From Sulfolobaceae archaeon (GTDB lineage: Archaea; Thermoproteota; Thermoprotei_A; Sulfolobales; Sulfolobaceae): a stretch of DNA of 64,000 nt. How positions within the stretch are numbered: the stretch's first letter is position 1; each line of letters begins with the position of its first letter. The translations under genes were made by a program, and so were the position numbers. Below are positions 8,055 through 18,359 of the stretch, piece by piece. The DNA is taken from the NCBI GenBank assembly GCA_026627305.1, contig JAPNVD010000013.1:62001-126000 (forward strand), in the 5' to 3' direction. Below the pieces are notes generated by a model. That model saw nothing but the letters and a program-made list of their open reading frames with translations. It did no database searches and was not told the DNA's origin.

Positions 8055-9251
8055 ATGATTCTCATGGAAAGTATAAGATTCAGAGTACTTGCGTTAACCT
8101 CGTTAGCTCATTTCTTGAATGATGGTACAGCCCTAGTATATTCTCTGCTGATAGTTTACTACCACGAGATCTTAAGTATAAGCTTAGTAATATTAGGGGC
8201 TATTTCTATCGTTTACACATTACTCTCTGGTGTTGTGTCACCGTTTATAGGAGATTTCGCTGATAAACACGACCTAGACGCTCCTCTACTCTCATTAGGT
8301 ATAGCCTTAGAAGGTATAGGGATTGGGCTCTTAGCATTACCCTTTGTTTTCACTTCCTTATCCTTACCCTTAGTCGTGCTAGGTGCAGTTATACTCGGTT
8401 TTGGACAAGCATTTTATCACCCAATTGGAGGAGAAATGTTAGCTAGGGCTTTCGGAAATAATGCAGGGAGGCATATGGGTATCAATGGTGCGATGGGTAG
8501 CGTGGGTAGGGCTGTAACACCATCAATAATAACGCTTTTAATATTAGCTTTAGGAGATAGTTTAGGTCTTGGTATTGTTTCAATTTATATGATTATAGCA
8601 TCGCTTATCATTTACTACTCCTTGAGGTTCTTTAAGAAGGATATTAGCAGCACAGCCATAAGGAAGAAGAATGAGAAACTAGATTCCTCTCTGAAGAAAT
8701 TCCTCATTGTCTTACTTATCATTGTGTTCATGAGGAACATGTTCATAACTGGAGTTACTACTTTTATAGGTCAATACGTCTTTGACATCTTCAACTCAAA
8801 GGCTTTAGTAGGTCTATTCTTGACAATAGGCTTCTTGGGCTCAATTCTTGGTCAGCCATTCTTTGGATATTTAACGGAGAAAAAAGGCGGTGCTTTTTCA
8901 TTTATCTTAAGTAGTTTAATTACAATCATCTTCTTTGTTGCCTTCATGTTAATTAAGGTAAACTTCTTACTCAGCGGTATTATTTTCACCGTTGTTACAT
9001 TTGCAGCTTTTACAGCATTTCCTGTACTAATGGGTTACGTGGCTCAAACGTTTCCTAAGAGCTTCGTGACTGTTGCTAATTCTTATGTATGGGGAATAGG
9101 AGTTGTAGTAGGCGGTTCTGCTGGTACAGCGATGGTCACTGCACTACTAGGCTTAGGATACAGTTTAGCCTTATCTTTTTGGATACTTACAGCCCTAGCG
9201 GTAGTATCCTTAGCCTTGACCCCATTGTTACTGAGGAGAGGTAAATACTAA
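8055..9251 (+). CDS. MFS transporter, fosmidomycin-resistance-like
   Basis: The protein has about 398 residues from the chosen start and roughly twelve hydrophobic segments. The N-terminal half resembles the Fsr branch of the MFS: HFLNDG in the first helix, GDFADK in the loop between helices 2 and 3, and GFGQAFYHPIGGEMLARAFG in helix 4. Such proteins are drug or metabolite/proton exchangers, and the physiological substrate is unknown. The start was placed by promoter position. The gene is convergent with the DUF309 gene, with only three bases between the stops. Confidence 0.8.
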   Translation: MILMESIRFRVLALTSLAHFLNDGTALVYSLLIVYYHEILSISLVILGAISIVYTLLSGVVSPFIGDFADKHDLDAPLLSLGIALEGIGIGLLALPFVFTSLSLPLVVLGAVILGFGQAFYHPIGGEMLARAFGNNAGRHMGINGAMGSVGRAVTPSIITLLILALGDSLGLGIVSIYMIIASLIIYYSLRFFKKDISSTAIRKKNEKLDSSLKKFLIVLLIIVFMRNMFITGVTTFIGQYVFDIFNSKALVGLFLTIGFLGSILGQPFFGYLTEKKGGAFSFILSSLITIIFFVAFMLIKVNFLLSGIIFTVVTFAAFTAFPVLMGYVAQTFPKSFVTVANSYVWGIGVVVGGSAGTAMVTALLGLGYSLALSFWILTALAVVSLALTPLLLRRGKY

Positions 9252-9254
9252 GAT

Positions 9255-9737
9255 TCAAGGCTCTAATAAAAGGGGAGTAAGGAATAGGGTTAGAATTATC
9301 ATCCATATTGGGTTCTCCTGATAGCTCCTCAGAAGGGTTTGTCTAGCTATTTCATACTCCCCTTTACAGAACTTAATTAGGGCTACTGCTATCAGTATTG
9401 CTGAGTGCAAAAGCTCCTTTTCCTCACCTTCAGTTTTCCTCCATTTATCCTCTAGGGTTTCATGAATGAGCCAATAGAAGCCGTTTGAAAGTAACTCATC
9501 TAGGCTCTTATTAATATTTCTTCCAACATATATGACATCAATTGGGTTGCCTAAAAGTTTAAACAAAACCTCCTCTTCTTTTTTCTCCTCTCCTTTACCT
9601 AAAACATCTATCTCAACCATCCTGCAAACTCTTATATCTACTACCCTCAGTCCCATATTCCTCAATTCTCGTTTTAACGTCTCATAATCTATGTTCTCAT
9701 CTTTAGGATAGATGTAGATCGCTCTTTCTACTTCCAT
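9255..9737 (-). CDS. DUF309-domain protein
   Basis: This 160-residue protein contains, at about residues 85-140, the DUF309 pattern of an aromatic segment with HETLEDKWR followed by a hydrophobic helix and a run ending in EIARQTLLR. The first 80 residues form an unrecognised alpha/beta-like region, and the C-terminus is a hydrophobic tail (MIILTLFLTPLLL). The function of DUF309 is not known; it is common in Sulfolobales. The gene lies 54 bases downstream of the MFS gene at 9792-10922 and may be co-transcribed with it. Confidence 0.65.
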   Translation of the reverse strand: MEVERAIYIYPKDENIDYETLKRELRNMGLRVVDIRVCRMVEIDVLGKGEEKKEEEVLFKLLGNPIDVIYVGRNINKSLDELLSNGFYWLIHETLEDKWRKTEGEEKELLHSAILIAVALIKFCKGEYEIARQTLLRSYQENPIWMIILTLFLTPLLLEP

Positions 9738-9791
9738 CTAGGGGTTAATATTGAACAGAGGATTTTCCATTTTTCCATCCTTCTTACCACT

Positions 9792-10922
9792 TTAAGTCCT
9801 TTCAATTTTATATTTCGATTGTATGAAGTAATAGCTAAAACCAATTATAAGGGGTAAGAGCGACAAATAGAGGATCGTATGCCTATAGCCAAAAGATTTT
9901 ATCAAGACACCAACATAAAGGGGAGTTACTATCCCTGCTAAGGGATACAAAGCGTTAAATATGCCAAATCCTAAACCCCTAAACTTCTCGCTTATGGTGG
10001 CAACTATTATACTACTCGACACTATGAAGCTACCCCATACCAGGCAATAGAACGACATTGCCATGAAAGCTGTAATTATGTTAAAGGCTAGATAGTTAAG
10101 GAATAAATAAATAAAAGCGAGGATAAAGCTAAGGGCAAAAACATTGGTATCCCTAACTTTACTAGAGATTAGTTGGGTGAAAAACAGGATTGATGGTATC
10201 TCTAATATGGACTCAACGCTCAGCGTCAATGTTGCTATAGGTACGCTTACTCCAAGATAGAATACATAATATGTGGGGAGATACAGGTTTTTTACAACAT
10301 CGATAGAAAAGAGTATGAAGATCGCGAAAAACGAGACGATAAACAGCAGTGGGCTTACCTTTATAGCTTGCGATGTGTTTTTCCCTCTCCTTTCCTCTTC
10401 ACAGTAACTTTTAACACTTATGTAAACCATCACCACATAAAAGCCAGTAGCGATAACGTAGATGTAAAAGATCCCCAAATACTTTAGAATGAAACCTGTA
10501 AGACCTGTTCCAATAGCCCATCCTATCGACCCTCCAGCCCAAAAGAAGCCTAATTTTTTCTCCACCTTTTCTCCTTCAGAAGCGGATACCATTATCATCG
10601 GGTATAACGCGGATATCGAAATTCCTAATAATGGAAGCATGTAATATGACCGAGGAAAGGCTGATATTAAGGATAATATGAAAACCCCTATACTTCCTAC
10701 GATAATCAACATTAACCTCTTTTCCTTCGTTCTATCGTAAAAATAACCTATAATAATAGAAAATGTGAAGGATAGAATTGAGATTGAGGAAAGGATTATG
10801 CTAATCGTTATTATGTTTAGTCCAGCCAATTTCATGAAGATTGGTAATGAAGGGTAAATTAGACCGATGACTAGCTGATAAAAAACGTTAATCAGCATAT
10901 ACGTGATTATTTTGCTGTTCAC
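9792..10922 (-). CDS. MFS transporter
   Basis: This 376-residue polytopic protein has about ten to twelve hydrophobic helices. The first half carries a GYFYDRTKEKR loop that matches the helix 2-3 motif of the major facilitator superfamily. The rest shows repeated small-residue helices (GSIGWAIGTG, GFGIFNALYPLAGIV). No substrate signature is visible. It is one of several unrelated-looking MFS proteins in this window. It could be followed by the DUF309 gene in one transcript. Confidence 0.72.
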   Translation of the reverse strand: MNSKIITYMLINVFYQLVIGLIYPSLPIFMKLAGLNIITISIILSSISILSFTFSIIIGYFYDRTKEKRLMLIIVGSIGVFILSLISAFPRSYYMLPLLGISISALYPMIMVSASEGEKVEKKLGFFWAGGSIGWAIGTGLTGFILKYLGIFYIYVIATGFYVVMVYISVKSYCEEERRGKNTSQAIKVSPLLFIVSFFAIFILFSIDVVKNLYLPTYYVFYLGVSVPIATLTLSVESILEIPSILFFTQLISSKVRDTNVFALSFILAFIYLFLNYLAFNIITAFMAMSFYCLVWGSFIVSSSIIVATISEKFRGLGFGIFNALYPLAGIVTPLYVGVLIKSFGYRHTILYLSLLPLIIGFSYYFIQSKYKIERT

Positions 10923-10959
10923 TTGAAAAAATGGGTAAATTGCGTATAAAAAGGGTTAG

Positions 10960-13008
10960 CTAGCTAGTTACGGTTACCGTGTAGTTCTGGTAATAGATCA
11001 TATTATAGTACCAGTAGTAGATGAAGGGATTGAAGGTTAGACCTTTTACATATGGTTGCACAAATGCGTAGGCGTAAGGCATGGGTATCCATATATATGG
11101 TGTATAGTTATATAGGAATAGATATATCTTAGCCAATTCCATAGTTTGTTGTGTTGTGTTGGTCATGAAAGGAAGAGTTTGATATAAGTTTTGTAACATA
11201 GTTACGTTGACCCAGGCTAAATTCCCTCCTGGTCCTCCATCTATTACATCTGTTAATGGAATCAGTTGTTGTAGTATAGGGTCAGGCCAATCGGGTGTCC
11301 ATCCCAAATTCACTAAGTTAGGTGTAGCTTGAGGTGTGGTCCATGAATCAACTACAGAAGGTGTAATATCGACAATAGCTGTAGATATACCAATCTGCTC
11401 TAAATCTTGCTGAACTATTTCTAGCTCTTCTTGTTGTAGAGGTGTTATTGGTGCTAACGTGTAGATCTCTAACGTGGGGAGTGCTTCGCCGTTAGAATCT
11501 CCAATAACAGTACCATTGGGTAATACCACGTAAAAGTGGCCTACATATCCAGCTTCATTTAGATAATGTAGGGCTAATGATAGATTATAGCTGTAAAGAT
11601 GTAGATGATCCATTGCTATAACCTCGTTGTAGACTGGATAGGGCGGTGACATGGGTCCTATGGGTATAGAGGCTAATATTGTTCCATTATATTCAAACAG
11701 TTTAAGAAGAGCAGTATAGTTTATCGCGTGAACTAACGCCCATCTAAAATATGTTATATTTGTTGGGAACTTTTGAACGTTCATCGATATAAAGAAAACT
11801 CCGGGAACCGAACCAAAATCGTAGAGAATAGCACTCGTGGGCACTCCCTTGTATTTATATCCATTTATCATTTGAGGTATGAACTGAGGGCTCACATATG
11901 AGATTTGAGCTAAGTTTGAATCGAAGTCTTCAAGTCTATCAGTGTGTGACAAACCATAATAAATGACTATAACTGGTATGTGGGCTGGTTGGGCAACAGC
12001 TGGTATGCCTGTAATGTTCTTTGCCCAATAATTAGGATTAGCCTTTAAGATTATTTCAGAATATCCTTGAGCTACATATGAGATTTCATAGGGACCAGTA
12101 CCAGGCACTCCATTAAGGTTTAAATAACCATTTACAGTGTTAGGCTGAACACCTCCATGTTGGTCAATATATACTGGATCAACAACAGCTCCCCACCAGA
12201 GGGCTATATCTAGAAGAAACGATTTGTAGGGTTCTAGTGTGTTTATTTGGACCTCATATGGTCCCTTAACAACAACTGCCTGATAAGGATAGCTCATTAT
12301 CTCTTGAATAGTCTTATTTGCAGCGTTGAAGTGAGATAGTATGGATGCGAGGGTATTAGCTACTAGAGTTGCGTTGCTTGCATTAATTCCCAGTACTGCA
12401 TGTAATGCATTACCGATACCCCATGGTAACGCATAACCTGTAATGGTGAATTGAGTTGCGTTAAACAAGAGGTAAATATAATTGGCTAAACCAACAGCTT
12501 GTCCCATTATTAGTTCTCTATAAAATGAGAACCAGACTGTCGATGTGTTAACTTGAACACCATCAGGGAAGTATACCCCATGCCTTATATAGAATGTCCA
12601 GTTCTCATAATTAGTAGTTGTGTAGTTTTGTGCGATAACTGGTACAACTTGAAGGAAATTACTTCCGTTATATTCTACTAGCTCCTGATATACTGCAGTA
12701 TATAATGGACCTCCTTGATTAAAGAACCCTACTGCAGGGTCTAATCCGTTTGGCGGCGATGTCCAATAAACATCAACTAGTTCAGAGGAGTTTGGTGAGC
12801 TTATAACTATTGTCTTCGTTAGTGGGGCTGTAGTAGTATTAGAAACAGTCGATATCGTTGTCGTAATGGTGGTACTAATAGTTGTTGTTATTGTAGATGT
12901 AATCTTATGAGATGTCGAATTTACATATACTAGAAGTCCGGCTATTATAACTATTATGATGATTACTGAAATAATTATGGCACTTAATTTAGTTATTGCG
13001 TTATGCAT
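10960..13008 (-). CDS. ABC-type extracellular solute-binding protein, family 5 (oligopeptide/oligosaccharide type)
   Basis: This 682-residue protein has an N-terminal membrane segment (about 8-28), then a Ser/Thr-only linker at about 32-65, then a family 5 binding-protein fold with features such as VYFPDGVQVNTSTV, GTGPYEI and a C-terminal WTPDWPDP block. Many N-x-S/T sequons fit glycosylation outside the cell. Such linkers are characteristic of Sulfolobus surface binding proteins and cellulases. No family 5 permease or ATPase genes adjoin it; the next ABC gene, at 13225, is divergent and of exporter type. It is therefore an orphan binding protein whose partners would be elsewhere. Confidence 0.88.
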   Translation of the reverse strand: MHNAITKLSAIIISVIIIIVIIAGLLVYVNSTSHKITSTITTTISTTITTTISTVSNTTTAPLTKTIVISSPNSSELVDVYWTSPPNGLDPAVGFFNQGGPLYTAVYQELVEYNGSNFLQVVPVIAQNYTTTNYENWTFYIRHGVYFPDGVQVNTSTVWFSFYRELIMGQAVGLANYIYLLFNATQFTITGYALPWGIGNALHAVLGINASNATLVANTLASILSHFNAANKTIQEIMSYPYQAVVVKGPYEVQINTLEPYKSFLLDIALWWGAVVDPVYIDQHGGVQPNTVNGYLNLNGVPGTGPYEISYVAQGYSEIILKANPNYWAKNITGIPAVAQPAHIPVIVIYYGLSHTDRLEDFDSNLAQISYVSPQFIPQMINGYKYKGVPTSAILYDFGSVPGVFFISMNVQKFPTNITYFRWALVHAINYTALLKLFEYNGTILASIPIGPMSPPYPVYNEVIAMDHLHLYSYNLSLALHYLNEAGYVGHFYVVLPNGTVIGDSNGEALPTLEIYTLAPITPLQQEELEIVQQDLEQIGISTAIVDITPSVVDSWTTPQATPNLVNLGWTPDWPDPILQQLIPLTDVIDGGPGGNLAWVNVTMLQNLYQTLPFMTNTTQQTMELAKIYLFLYNYTPYIWIPMPYAYAFVQPYVKGLTFNPFIYYWYYNMIYYQNYTVTVTS

Positions 13009-13038
13009 AGTAATTCTCTAAATTTATTCCTTAAAGGC

Positions 13039-13051
13039 CTTATATATATAA
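13039..13051 (-). promoter_or_regulatory. TATA box of the solute-binding protein gene
   Basis: TTATATATATAAG on the minus strand lies 31-43 bases before the ATG at 13008. It predicts a transcript start about 10 bases upstream of the start codon. The rest of the 216-base gap is A/T-rich promoter sequence for both divergent genes. Confidence 0.5.
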
Positions 13052-13224
13052 TAAAGATACAATAGATTATATAAGTAACGAATTTTTTAAACTTTTACAG
13101 AATACTCATAAATGTTTCATTATTCTTTATTATATTCGCATTTATATTAAAAATAAGAGATAAAAGTTAAAAATGTATTTGCATCTAAACTTATAAACTA
13201 AATCTATAATTATATACATAGTAC

Positions 13225-13947
13225 ATGGTGGTAAATGATTGTATAGTAGTTAGGAACGTTGTGAAAAAGTATGATAATCTTGTAGCGTTGAACAATTTAA
13301 GCTTCACTATACCTTGTGGTGGTAGATATGCACTTTTAGGACCAAACGGTGCTGGAAAGTCAACTACCTTAAAGATCCTAGCAGGACTCCTAAAGCCAGA
13401 TTACGGCGAAGTTTATATCATGGGACATAAGCCAGGGAGTGTTGAAGTAAAGAGGGTAATGGGATTCTTACCTGAAGATCCATTGCCATATCCGAATTTG
13501 ACTGTAAGGGAGAATTTAGAGTTCATTGCCTCGCTCAGAGGGATTCCTAATGTAAAGGATAAAGTTGAGGAATTGATGGAGTTATTAGATTTGAAGGAAT
13601 ATGAGAAAGTGCTGACTGGAAAATTATCTAGGGGCAATAGACAAAAACTTTCTATAGCCCTAGCAATAATGCATGAACCTAAAATCGTCTTATTAGATGA
13701 ACCATTAAATTACCTAGATATACCGTCTCAAGAGAAGGTAATATCTCTGCTGAAGAAAATGAATTCCACGTTTCTGATATCTACGCATATAATGTCTATA
13801 GCCACTAGGCTTACCGATCATGTAATAGTTATAGCTAAGGGTACTATGGTATGGGAAGGGACTATTGAAGAGTTAAGGCTCTTTAGCAAAGAAGAAGATG
13901 AGCCCATAGAGAGTATTGTAAGCAGGTTAATGGAAAATGTTAGGTAA
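13225..13947 (+). CDS. ABC transporter ATP-binding protein
   Basis: This 240-residue ATPase has Walker [10 protein letters not shown] at 39-47, a variant signature LSRGNRQ and Walker [14 protein letters not shown], followed by STHIM with the switch histidine. The signature has Arg where Gly or Ser is commoner after the serine. The next gene overlaps it by 11 bases and encodes a membrane protein, so they form a two-component ABC-2-like transporter. Direction and substrate are not evident; this type is usually an exporter. Confidence 0.88.
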   Translation: MVVNDCIVVRNVVKKYDNLVALNNLSFTIPCGGRYALLGPNGAGKSTTLKILAGLLKPDYGEVYIMGHKPGSVEVKRVMGFLPEDPLPYPNLTVRENLEFIASLRGIPNVKDKVEELMELLDLKEYEKVLTGKLSRGNRQKLSIALAIMHEPKIVLLDEPLNYLDIPSQEKVISLLKKMNSTFLISTHIMSIATRLTDHVIVIAKGTMVWEGTIEELRLFSKEEDEPIESIVSRLMENVR

Positions 13948-15322
13948 ACTAATCAAATTATATTTATACTATAATTTCTTTACTAATAAGAAGATATTAA
14001 AATCTCTAACGTTCATCGCAATATATTTTCTGGCGGGAGTTATTCCTTATCTTCTCTACGTGAAGTCTCTACCAATATTGGTGATAAGCATACCTTTAAT
14101 AGCATTTTATTTGACTAATACCATACTTCCAACATCTATACTTTCGAAATCCGATATAGATTTCCTATTAATGCTACCCATTGAAGAGAAAACTATAATA
14201 GGAGCTCGTATACTCTCAAACTTTATCTTATTATTATTATTCATGGTGACGTTTATGGTTCCCTATTTCTCCAAAGTTTATGGTATTCTTCAAAGTATCG
14301 TAATTATTGTACTCCTAACAATCTTGATCTCTTTACAGCAAATAGCATTGTATAATTTAAGAGTCCATTTAAAGGTTTTAATTTCTGTATTAATATTAGT
14401 ATGGTTTTTGTCGGCAATTATTGGCTTTCCGTATTCTTCTCTCTCGTTATCGATTAGAGTTTATCCTGGGCTAGCAGGCTTAATCTTACTCTTCTTTTTC
14501 CTAGCCGTCAGAAACTTAAGTAATTATAAGTACTATGTGGTACAGGGAGTAGGTAGAGAAGTTGAGAAAAATATATCATTCACCCTTTCACATCCCTTTA
14601 TCAATATATTTAAGGTAGTTATGAATGGTTCAGGTTTTGTTGGTGTTTCTAGGTTAACATCAACCTATGTTATAAAGAGGATTAGGGTTAGCACGTTAGT
14701 GGCGATCTCTTCAATTTTAGCCATAATTTACTACATATTGGTCTCGTATCTCGTAAGACATTTATCTACCAATCACTTCTTCAGTTTCCTTATCTACTTA
14801 TATTCTTTACTGTTTATGTCAAGTTATGTATTGTCTTACGGCCATGGTACTTTCACTTCTCAGCCTTTATGGTTATTGGTAAATTCCTCTATAGATCTAG
14901 TGGAATACATTAGGTACATCTTGATCAGCAGAGCCATTAAGCTCTTCATCATTTTATTGCCTTTCGTAATTGTTCTTATATTAACTGGACAGTACGGTAG
15001 TGCTCTTACAGTAGCTTTGGGGTTCCCATTCTCCACTATTTATATAACCTCAATTGAGATGAGATTCAATCCAATCCAAGTTAGAGAACAAGTTCTACCA
15101 ACGAATATGCTAACATTTAGGTCTCTTATAACCTTCCTTTTATCCTTCTTATTAGTGCTTGTGTTAATTGGGGTTGTGGTCCTTAACATGATTATCTTCA
15201 AATCTCTTTTACTTCCGTTAATCGCCAATATCACAAGTGTTCCAATTTCAGCAGTTTTCCTCTTCTGGAGGGACTTCTGGGAGAGAGCGATAAATAATGC
15301 TGTAGAAAGGGGGTTAATTTAA
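13937..15322 (+). CDS. Membrane protein, probable ABC permease
   Basis: This 461-residue protein has around ten to twelve hydrophobic segments and overlaps the ABC ATPase gene. It resembles the large permeases of ABC-2-type exporters in layout but shows no motif that I can name. There is an amphipathic, charged stretch around residues 195-235. The gene ends 18 bases before a convergent MFS gene. Its role is inferred from its partner. Confidence 0.65.
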   Translation: MLGKLIKLYLYYNFFTNKKILKSLTFIAIYFLAGVIPYLLYVKSLPILVISIPLIAFYLTNTILPTSILSKSDIDFLLMLPIEEKTIIGARILSNFILLLLFMVTFMVPYFSKVYGILQSIVIIVLLTILISLQQIALYNLRVHLKVLISVLILVWFLSAIIGFPYSSLSLSIRVYPGLAGLILLFFFLAVRNLSNYKYYVVQGVGREVEKNISFTLSHPFINIFKVVMNGSGFVGVSRLTSTYVIKRIRVSTLVAISSILAIIYYILVSYLVRHLSTNHFFSFLIYLYSLLFMSSYVLSYGHGTFTSQPLWLLVNSSIDLVEYIRYILISRAIKLFIILLPFVIVLILTGQYGSALTVALGFPFSTIYITSIEMRFNPIQVREQVLPTNMLTFRSLITFLLSFLLVLVLIGVVVLNMIIFKSLLLPLIANITSVPISAVFLFWRDFWERAINNAVERGLI

Positions 15323-15340
15323 GGAATGTAGTCTTGTTAA

Positions 15341-16549
15341 TTAGCCTACATCAACGTGTTTTTCTTTTTCAACACTCCTCGACGGCTTATTATATTCTCT
15401 AAAGAAAATGTAGTATAACATGGGGTCTAAGAACGCTATAAAGCCTGAAATAGAGAAGAGTAAGACATATAGTCCTAAAGCTAGGAGAGTAGAGCCAACA
15501 ACAGATGCTACACCATATGGAAGCCTCCTAGCAACACCCGTAAAACTGAGCCCTCTAGACCTTTCTTCAGGTGAATAAAGATCCATGCTCAGGTTTTGCC
15601 TCATGGGCAAGGCTAATTGGTAAAATCCTGTCCTCATTACATATATTGCGCCTGCAATTGCAATGTCATGAAAGAAAGGTATCAGGATTAGTGGAAGAGT
15701 GCCTAGACTTCTAAATATGAATATCCCATTAACAGTTCCGAAGATCTTCTCTACCTTACTTGCGAAAAGGACTGAAATTCCTGCTACTATATACGAGGCA
15801 TCATATATCAGGGATATGGTGAAATCGTTAGCCCCTATATCCTTAAAGTATATTGGTAACAGGGGTAATATCATACCTAAACCAAGGCTTCCAAACATCC
15901 CTGAAACGGCAACCTTGGTAATGTTTCTTGCTGACTTTTTAGGTAAGACGCTTCTCTTTACAACGTTAGGAACCTTATCAGGCTCTTCAGAGATTAGTGC
16001 TACAGCTATGAGTGAAGCTGTCATAAGAGCTAGTGCGAGTGTGAACAAGACGTGATAATAGTCCTTTACCGTTTGAATGACATAAGAGGAGAAGAATCCT
16101 CCTGCAATAGCTGAGAAAGTTGCTGCTGTTGTTAAGTAGGAGTACACTTTAGTTCTACCCTCCTTTACTCTACTAGCAACCATAGCTGTCTGCAATGGTG
16201 CTATTGGACCTCCACCAGCTCCACCGCCCATCGCCGCAAACGTTAGGCCAAACACTGATGACGCGAAGAGTAAAGGTATACTCTTAGTGCTTATTAAGAT
16301 GATCATAGCAAAGATGGGTAGGGCTGACATAATGAGAAGTGTCTTCTTCCTGCTATATATATCGCCTAGAAATCCGCTAATTATCACCAAAATACTGCTA
16401 CTTATCGTAGCTACTAAAGCATAAAGACCTATTAGCTCTACTGAGAAGCCCATTGCCTTTAAGTATAGGGGTAAAAGAAATGCAATGTAGCCAAAGCTGA
16501 AGCTCCTAATGACCCTCGTAATGCCAAGGAGAAAAATATCCCTATTCAT
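15341..16549 (-). CDS. MFS transporter
   Basis: This 402-residue protein has about twelve hydrophobic segments and the MFS loop GDIYSRKK between helices 2 and 3. A glycine-rich stretch, AAMGGGAGGGPIAP, lies in the fourth helix region. The central loop is basic. Substrate is unknown; the family includes drug and sugar exporters. The gene is divergent from the nitrilase-family gene, with about 106 bases between starts. Confidence 0.75.
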   Translation of the reverse strand: MNRDIFLLGITRVIRSFSFGYIAFLLPLYLKAMGFSVELIGLYALVATISSSILVIISGFLGDIYSRKKTLLIMSALPIFAMIILISTKSIPLLFASSVFGLTFAAMGGGAGGGPIAPLQTAMVASRVKEGRTKVYSYLTTAATFSAIAGGFFSSYVIQTVKDYYHVLFTLALALMTASLIAVALISEEPDKVPNVVKRSVLPKKSARNITKVAVSGMFGSLGLGMILPLLPIYFKDIGANDFTISLIYDASYIVAGISVLFASKVEKIFGTVNGIFIFRSLGTLPLILIPFFHDIAIAGAIYVMRTGFYQLALPMRQNLSMDLYSPEERSRGLSFTGVARRLPYGVASVVGSTLLALGLYVLLFSISGFIAFLDPMLYYIFFREYNKPSRSVEKEKHVDVG

Positions 16550-16655
16550 CGCAATTGATATTCTGTGTTTACTATTAAATTTATGTTTTTCGATCTCGAA
16601 CTGTGAAAATTTTAAACCATAATGTTTAAAGTTTAGGAATACTTCTCTGAAAACA

Positions 16656-17456
16656 ATGTTAAAAATAGCCTTAACTCAGCTTAAGTCTTCAGCAAACAAA
16701 GAGGAGAACTTAGAGGAGATGAAGAAAGTCGTAAAACAGGCCTATGAAAATAGGGCTAAACTGGTGGTCTTCCCTGAAATGTATATGTTCTATGCTGAGA
16801 AGATGAGTTTAGAGGAGAAGTTCAACAACGCTGAGACTTTAGATGGGAGCTTCGTAAAGGAGACCAAAAGGTTAGCTAAGGAGTATAATTTGGGGGTTGT
16901 TGTTGGTATGCATGAAAGGGCTCAGAACGATATGAGGACTTATAACACTATAATAGTGGTCAACAATGAGGGAGACGTTATTTATACCTATAGAAAGACC
17001 CACCTTTATGATGCCTTCAACTACTCAGAGTCTAAGAGGATAATCAGGGGTGATAATAAGTTTGAGCCATTCGAGTATTTAGGCTATAAGATAGGGTTAA
17101 TGGTATGCTATGAGGTTAGGTTTCCTGAAATAGCTAGGACTTTAACACTAAAGGGTGCTGAGGTCTTGTTAATACCTAGCGCCTGGTTTAAAGGCTATAA
17201 TAAGGAAGATCAGTGGGAGACCCTAGTGAAGGCTAGAGCGTTGGAGAACACTGTGTATATAGGCACTTCGAATCAAATAGGTAACGATTTCACTGGGATA
17301 TCTATGTTTGTAGATCCCATGGGTATAGTTCTAGAAAGGGCTACAGAGGAGGAAGAGTACATAATCTATGGGGAAGTGAGGAAAGAGAGGTTAGAAAGCG
17401 TGAGAAAGGTTTTACCTGTGTTAGTTCAGAGGAGAAGAGAGCTTTATGACCTCTAG
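16656..17456 (+). CDS. Carbon-nitrogen hydrolase (nitrilase superfamily amidase)
   Basis: This 266-residue protein has the nitrilase-superfamily triad: Glu41 in VFPEMY, Lys114 in YRKTHLYD and Cys151 in VCYEVRFPE. YRKTHLYD and RFPE are characteristic of the omega-amidase/Nit2 and Nit1 branches, which deaminate alpha-ketoglutaramate or repair deaminated glutathione. The exact amide substrate is not established from sequence. It is cytosolic, with no signal. The gene ends four bases into the convergent HerA-like gene. Confidence 0.88.
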   Translation: MLKIALTQLKSSANKEENLEEMKKVVKQAYENRAKLVVFPEMYMFYAEKMSLEEKFNNAETLDGSFVKETKRLAKEYNLGVVVGMHERAQNDMRTYNTIIVVNNEGDVIYTYRKTHLYDAFNYSESKRIIRGDNKFEPFEYLGYKIGLMVCYEVRFPEIARTLTLKGAEVLLIPSAWFKGYNKEDQWETLVKARALENTVYIGTSNQIGNDFTGISMFVDPMGIVLERATEEEEYIIYGEVRKERLESVRKVLPVLVQRRRELYDL

Positions 17457-18199
17457 ATCTGAACAGTTTCAAACTGCTTTAGGGAAGTCAATATAGGTAT
17501 CTCGAACTTCCTTATCTTTATCTGCTTTACTTCACCATTATAGTAGAACAGAGCTTCTCCAGTCTTTAACTTAGGCACTATTTCCTCAACTTCTTTAGGT
17601 TTCATAGGTAAAATCTCTTTATATACCTTGAGATCTGCAGGATGCACAACCTTATGCAAGAAGTAGATTTCGCTCTCAGAGAGGGCGTCCTTATTTACCT
17701 TAGCAGACCTCTGGCTTACAATGACCAATCCTAGACCTCTTTTCCTTCCTCTTAATGCAATCCTTACTATAGCATCAGATAGCTCAGTGACCTTACCTTG
17801 AGGTATAAATTCGTGTGCCTCTTCTACAACTATTGTCCTGTCCACACCAACGAACCTTGATATCTCCCATAAAGCTTCTAAATATTTAGCTAGGAACTTA
17901 AACGATTCCTCAGTCCATTCGCTCATATCTATATCAACAGTGCTCATCTTTTTGTGGTGTTCAATTGCTAAACTTATCGGATCTTTAGAGAAGTCGTTGA
18001 CTACGATCCCATTAAAGTTGGATATCTCATCTATATATTCTCCATCTGGATCTATAACGGTAACAGGAACCCTTTCCTTTACTAGTTCCTCAATGAGAAT
18101 CTTTGCAGTGTTGGATTTTCCAGAACCCCTAATCCCTAAAATCCCAATACACTTTCTCACAACATCGTTTTTGCTTAAACTTATACTACCAATATCCAT
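17453..18199 (-). CDS. Small HerA/DUF87-type ATPase
   Basis: This 248-residue P-loop protein has Walker A GIRGSGKSN at 22-30 and a Walker B-like VVEEAHEFIP followed by an arginine-rich RIALRGRKRGLGLVIVSQR. These are the hallmarks of the HerA/FtsK-like DUF87 family. The known DNA-resection HerA is about twice as long and sits with nurA, rad50 and mre11; none are here. The protein lacks the N-terminal HAS barrel, so it is a compact paralogue of unknown role, possibly in DNA or protein translocation. Confidence 0.75.
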   Translation of the reverse strand: MDIGSISLSKNDVVRKCIGILGIRGSGKSNTAKILIEELVKERVPVTVIDPDGEYIDEISNFNGIVVNDFSKDPISLAIEHHKKMSTVDIDMSEWTEESFKFLAKYLEALWEISRFVGVDRTIVVEEAHEFIPQGKVTELSDAIVRIALRGRKRGLGLVIVSQRSAKVNKDALSESEIYFLHKVVHPADLKVYKEILPMKPKEVEEIVPKLKTGEALFYYNGEVKQIKIRKFEIPILTSLKQFETVQI

Positions 18200-18328
18200 G
18201 CTATAATTTTATGGTTAGAACATTTAAATAGGGTAGTATGAAGTATTACACGGAGCTAGGAGAGAACGAGAAATATGTAATGTTAACTATATTATATATT
18301 TATTTCAACTATAAATGCATATAAGAAA

Positions 18329-18339
18329 CTTTTATTTTA
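18329..18339 (+). promoter_or_regulatory. TATA box of the aldehyde dehydrogenase gene
   Basis: CTTTTATTTTA lies about 26 bases before the ATG at 18360, consistent with a leaderless transcript. Confidence 0.5.
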
Positions 18340-18359
18340 TTTCTATCCACTAGAAACAT

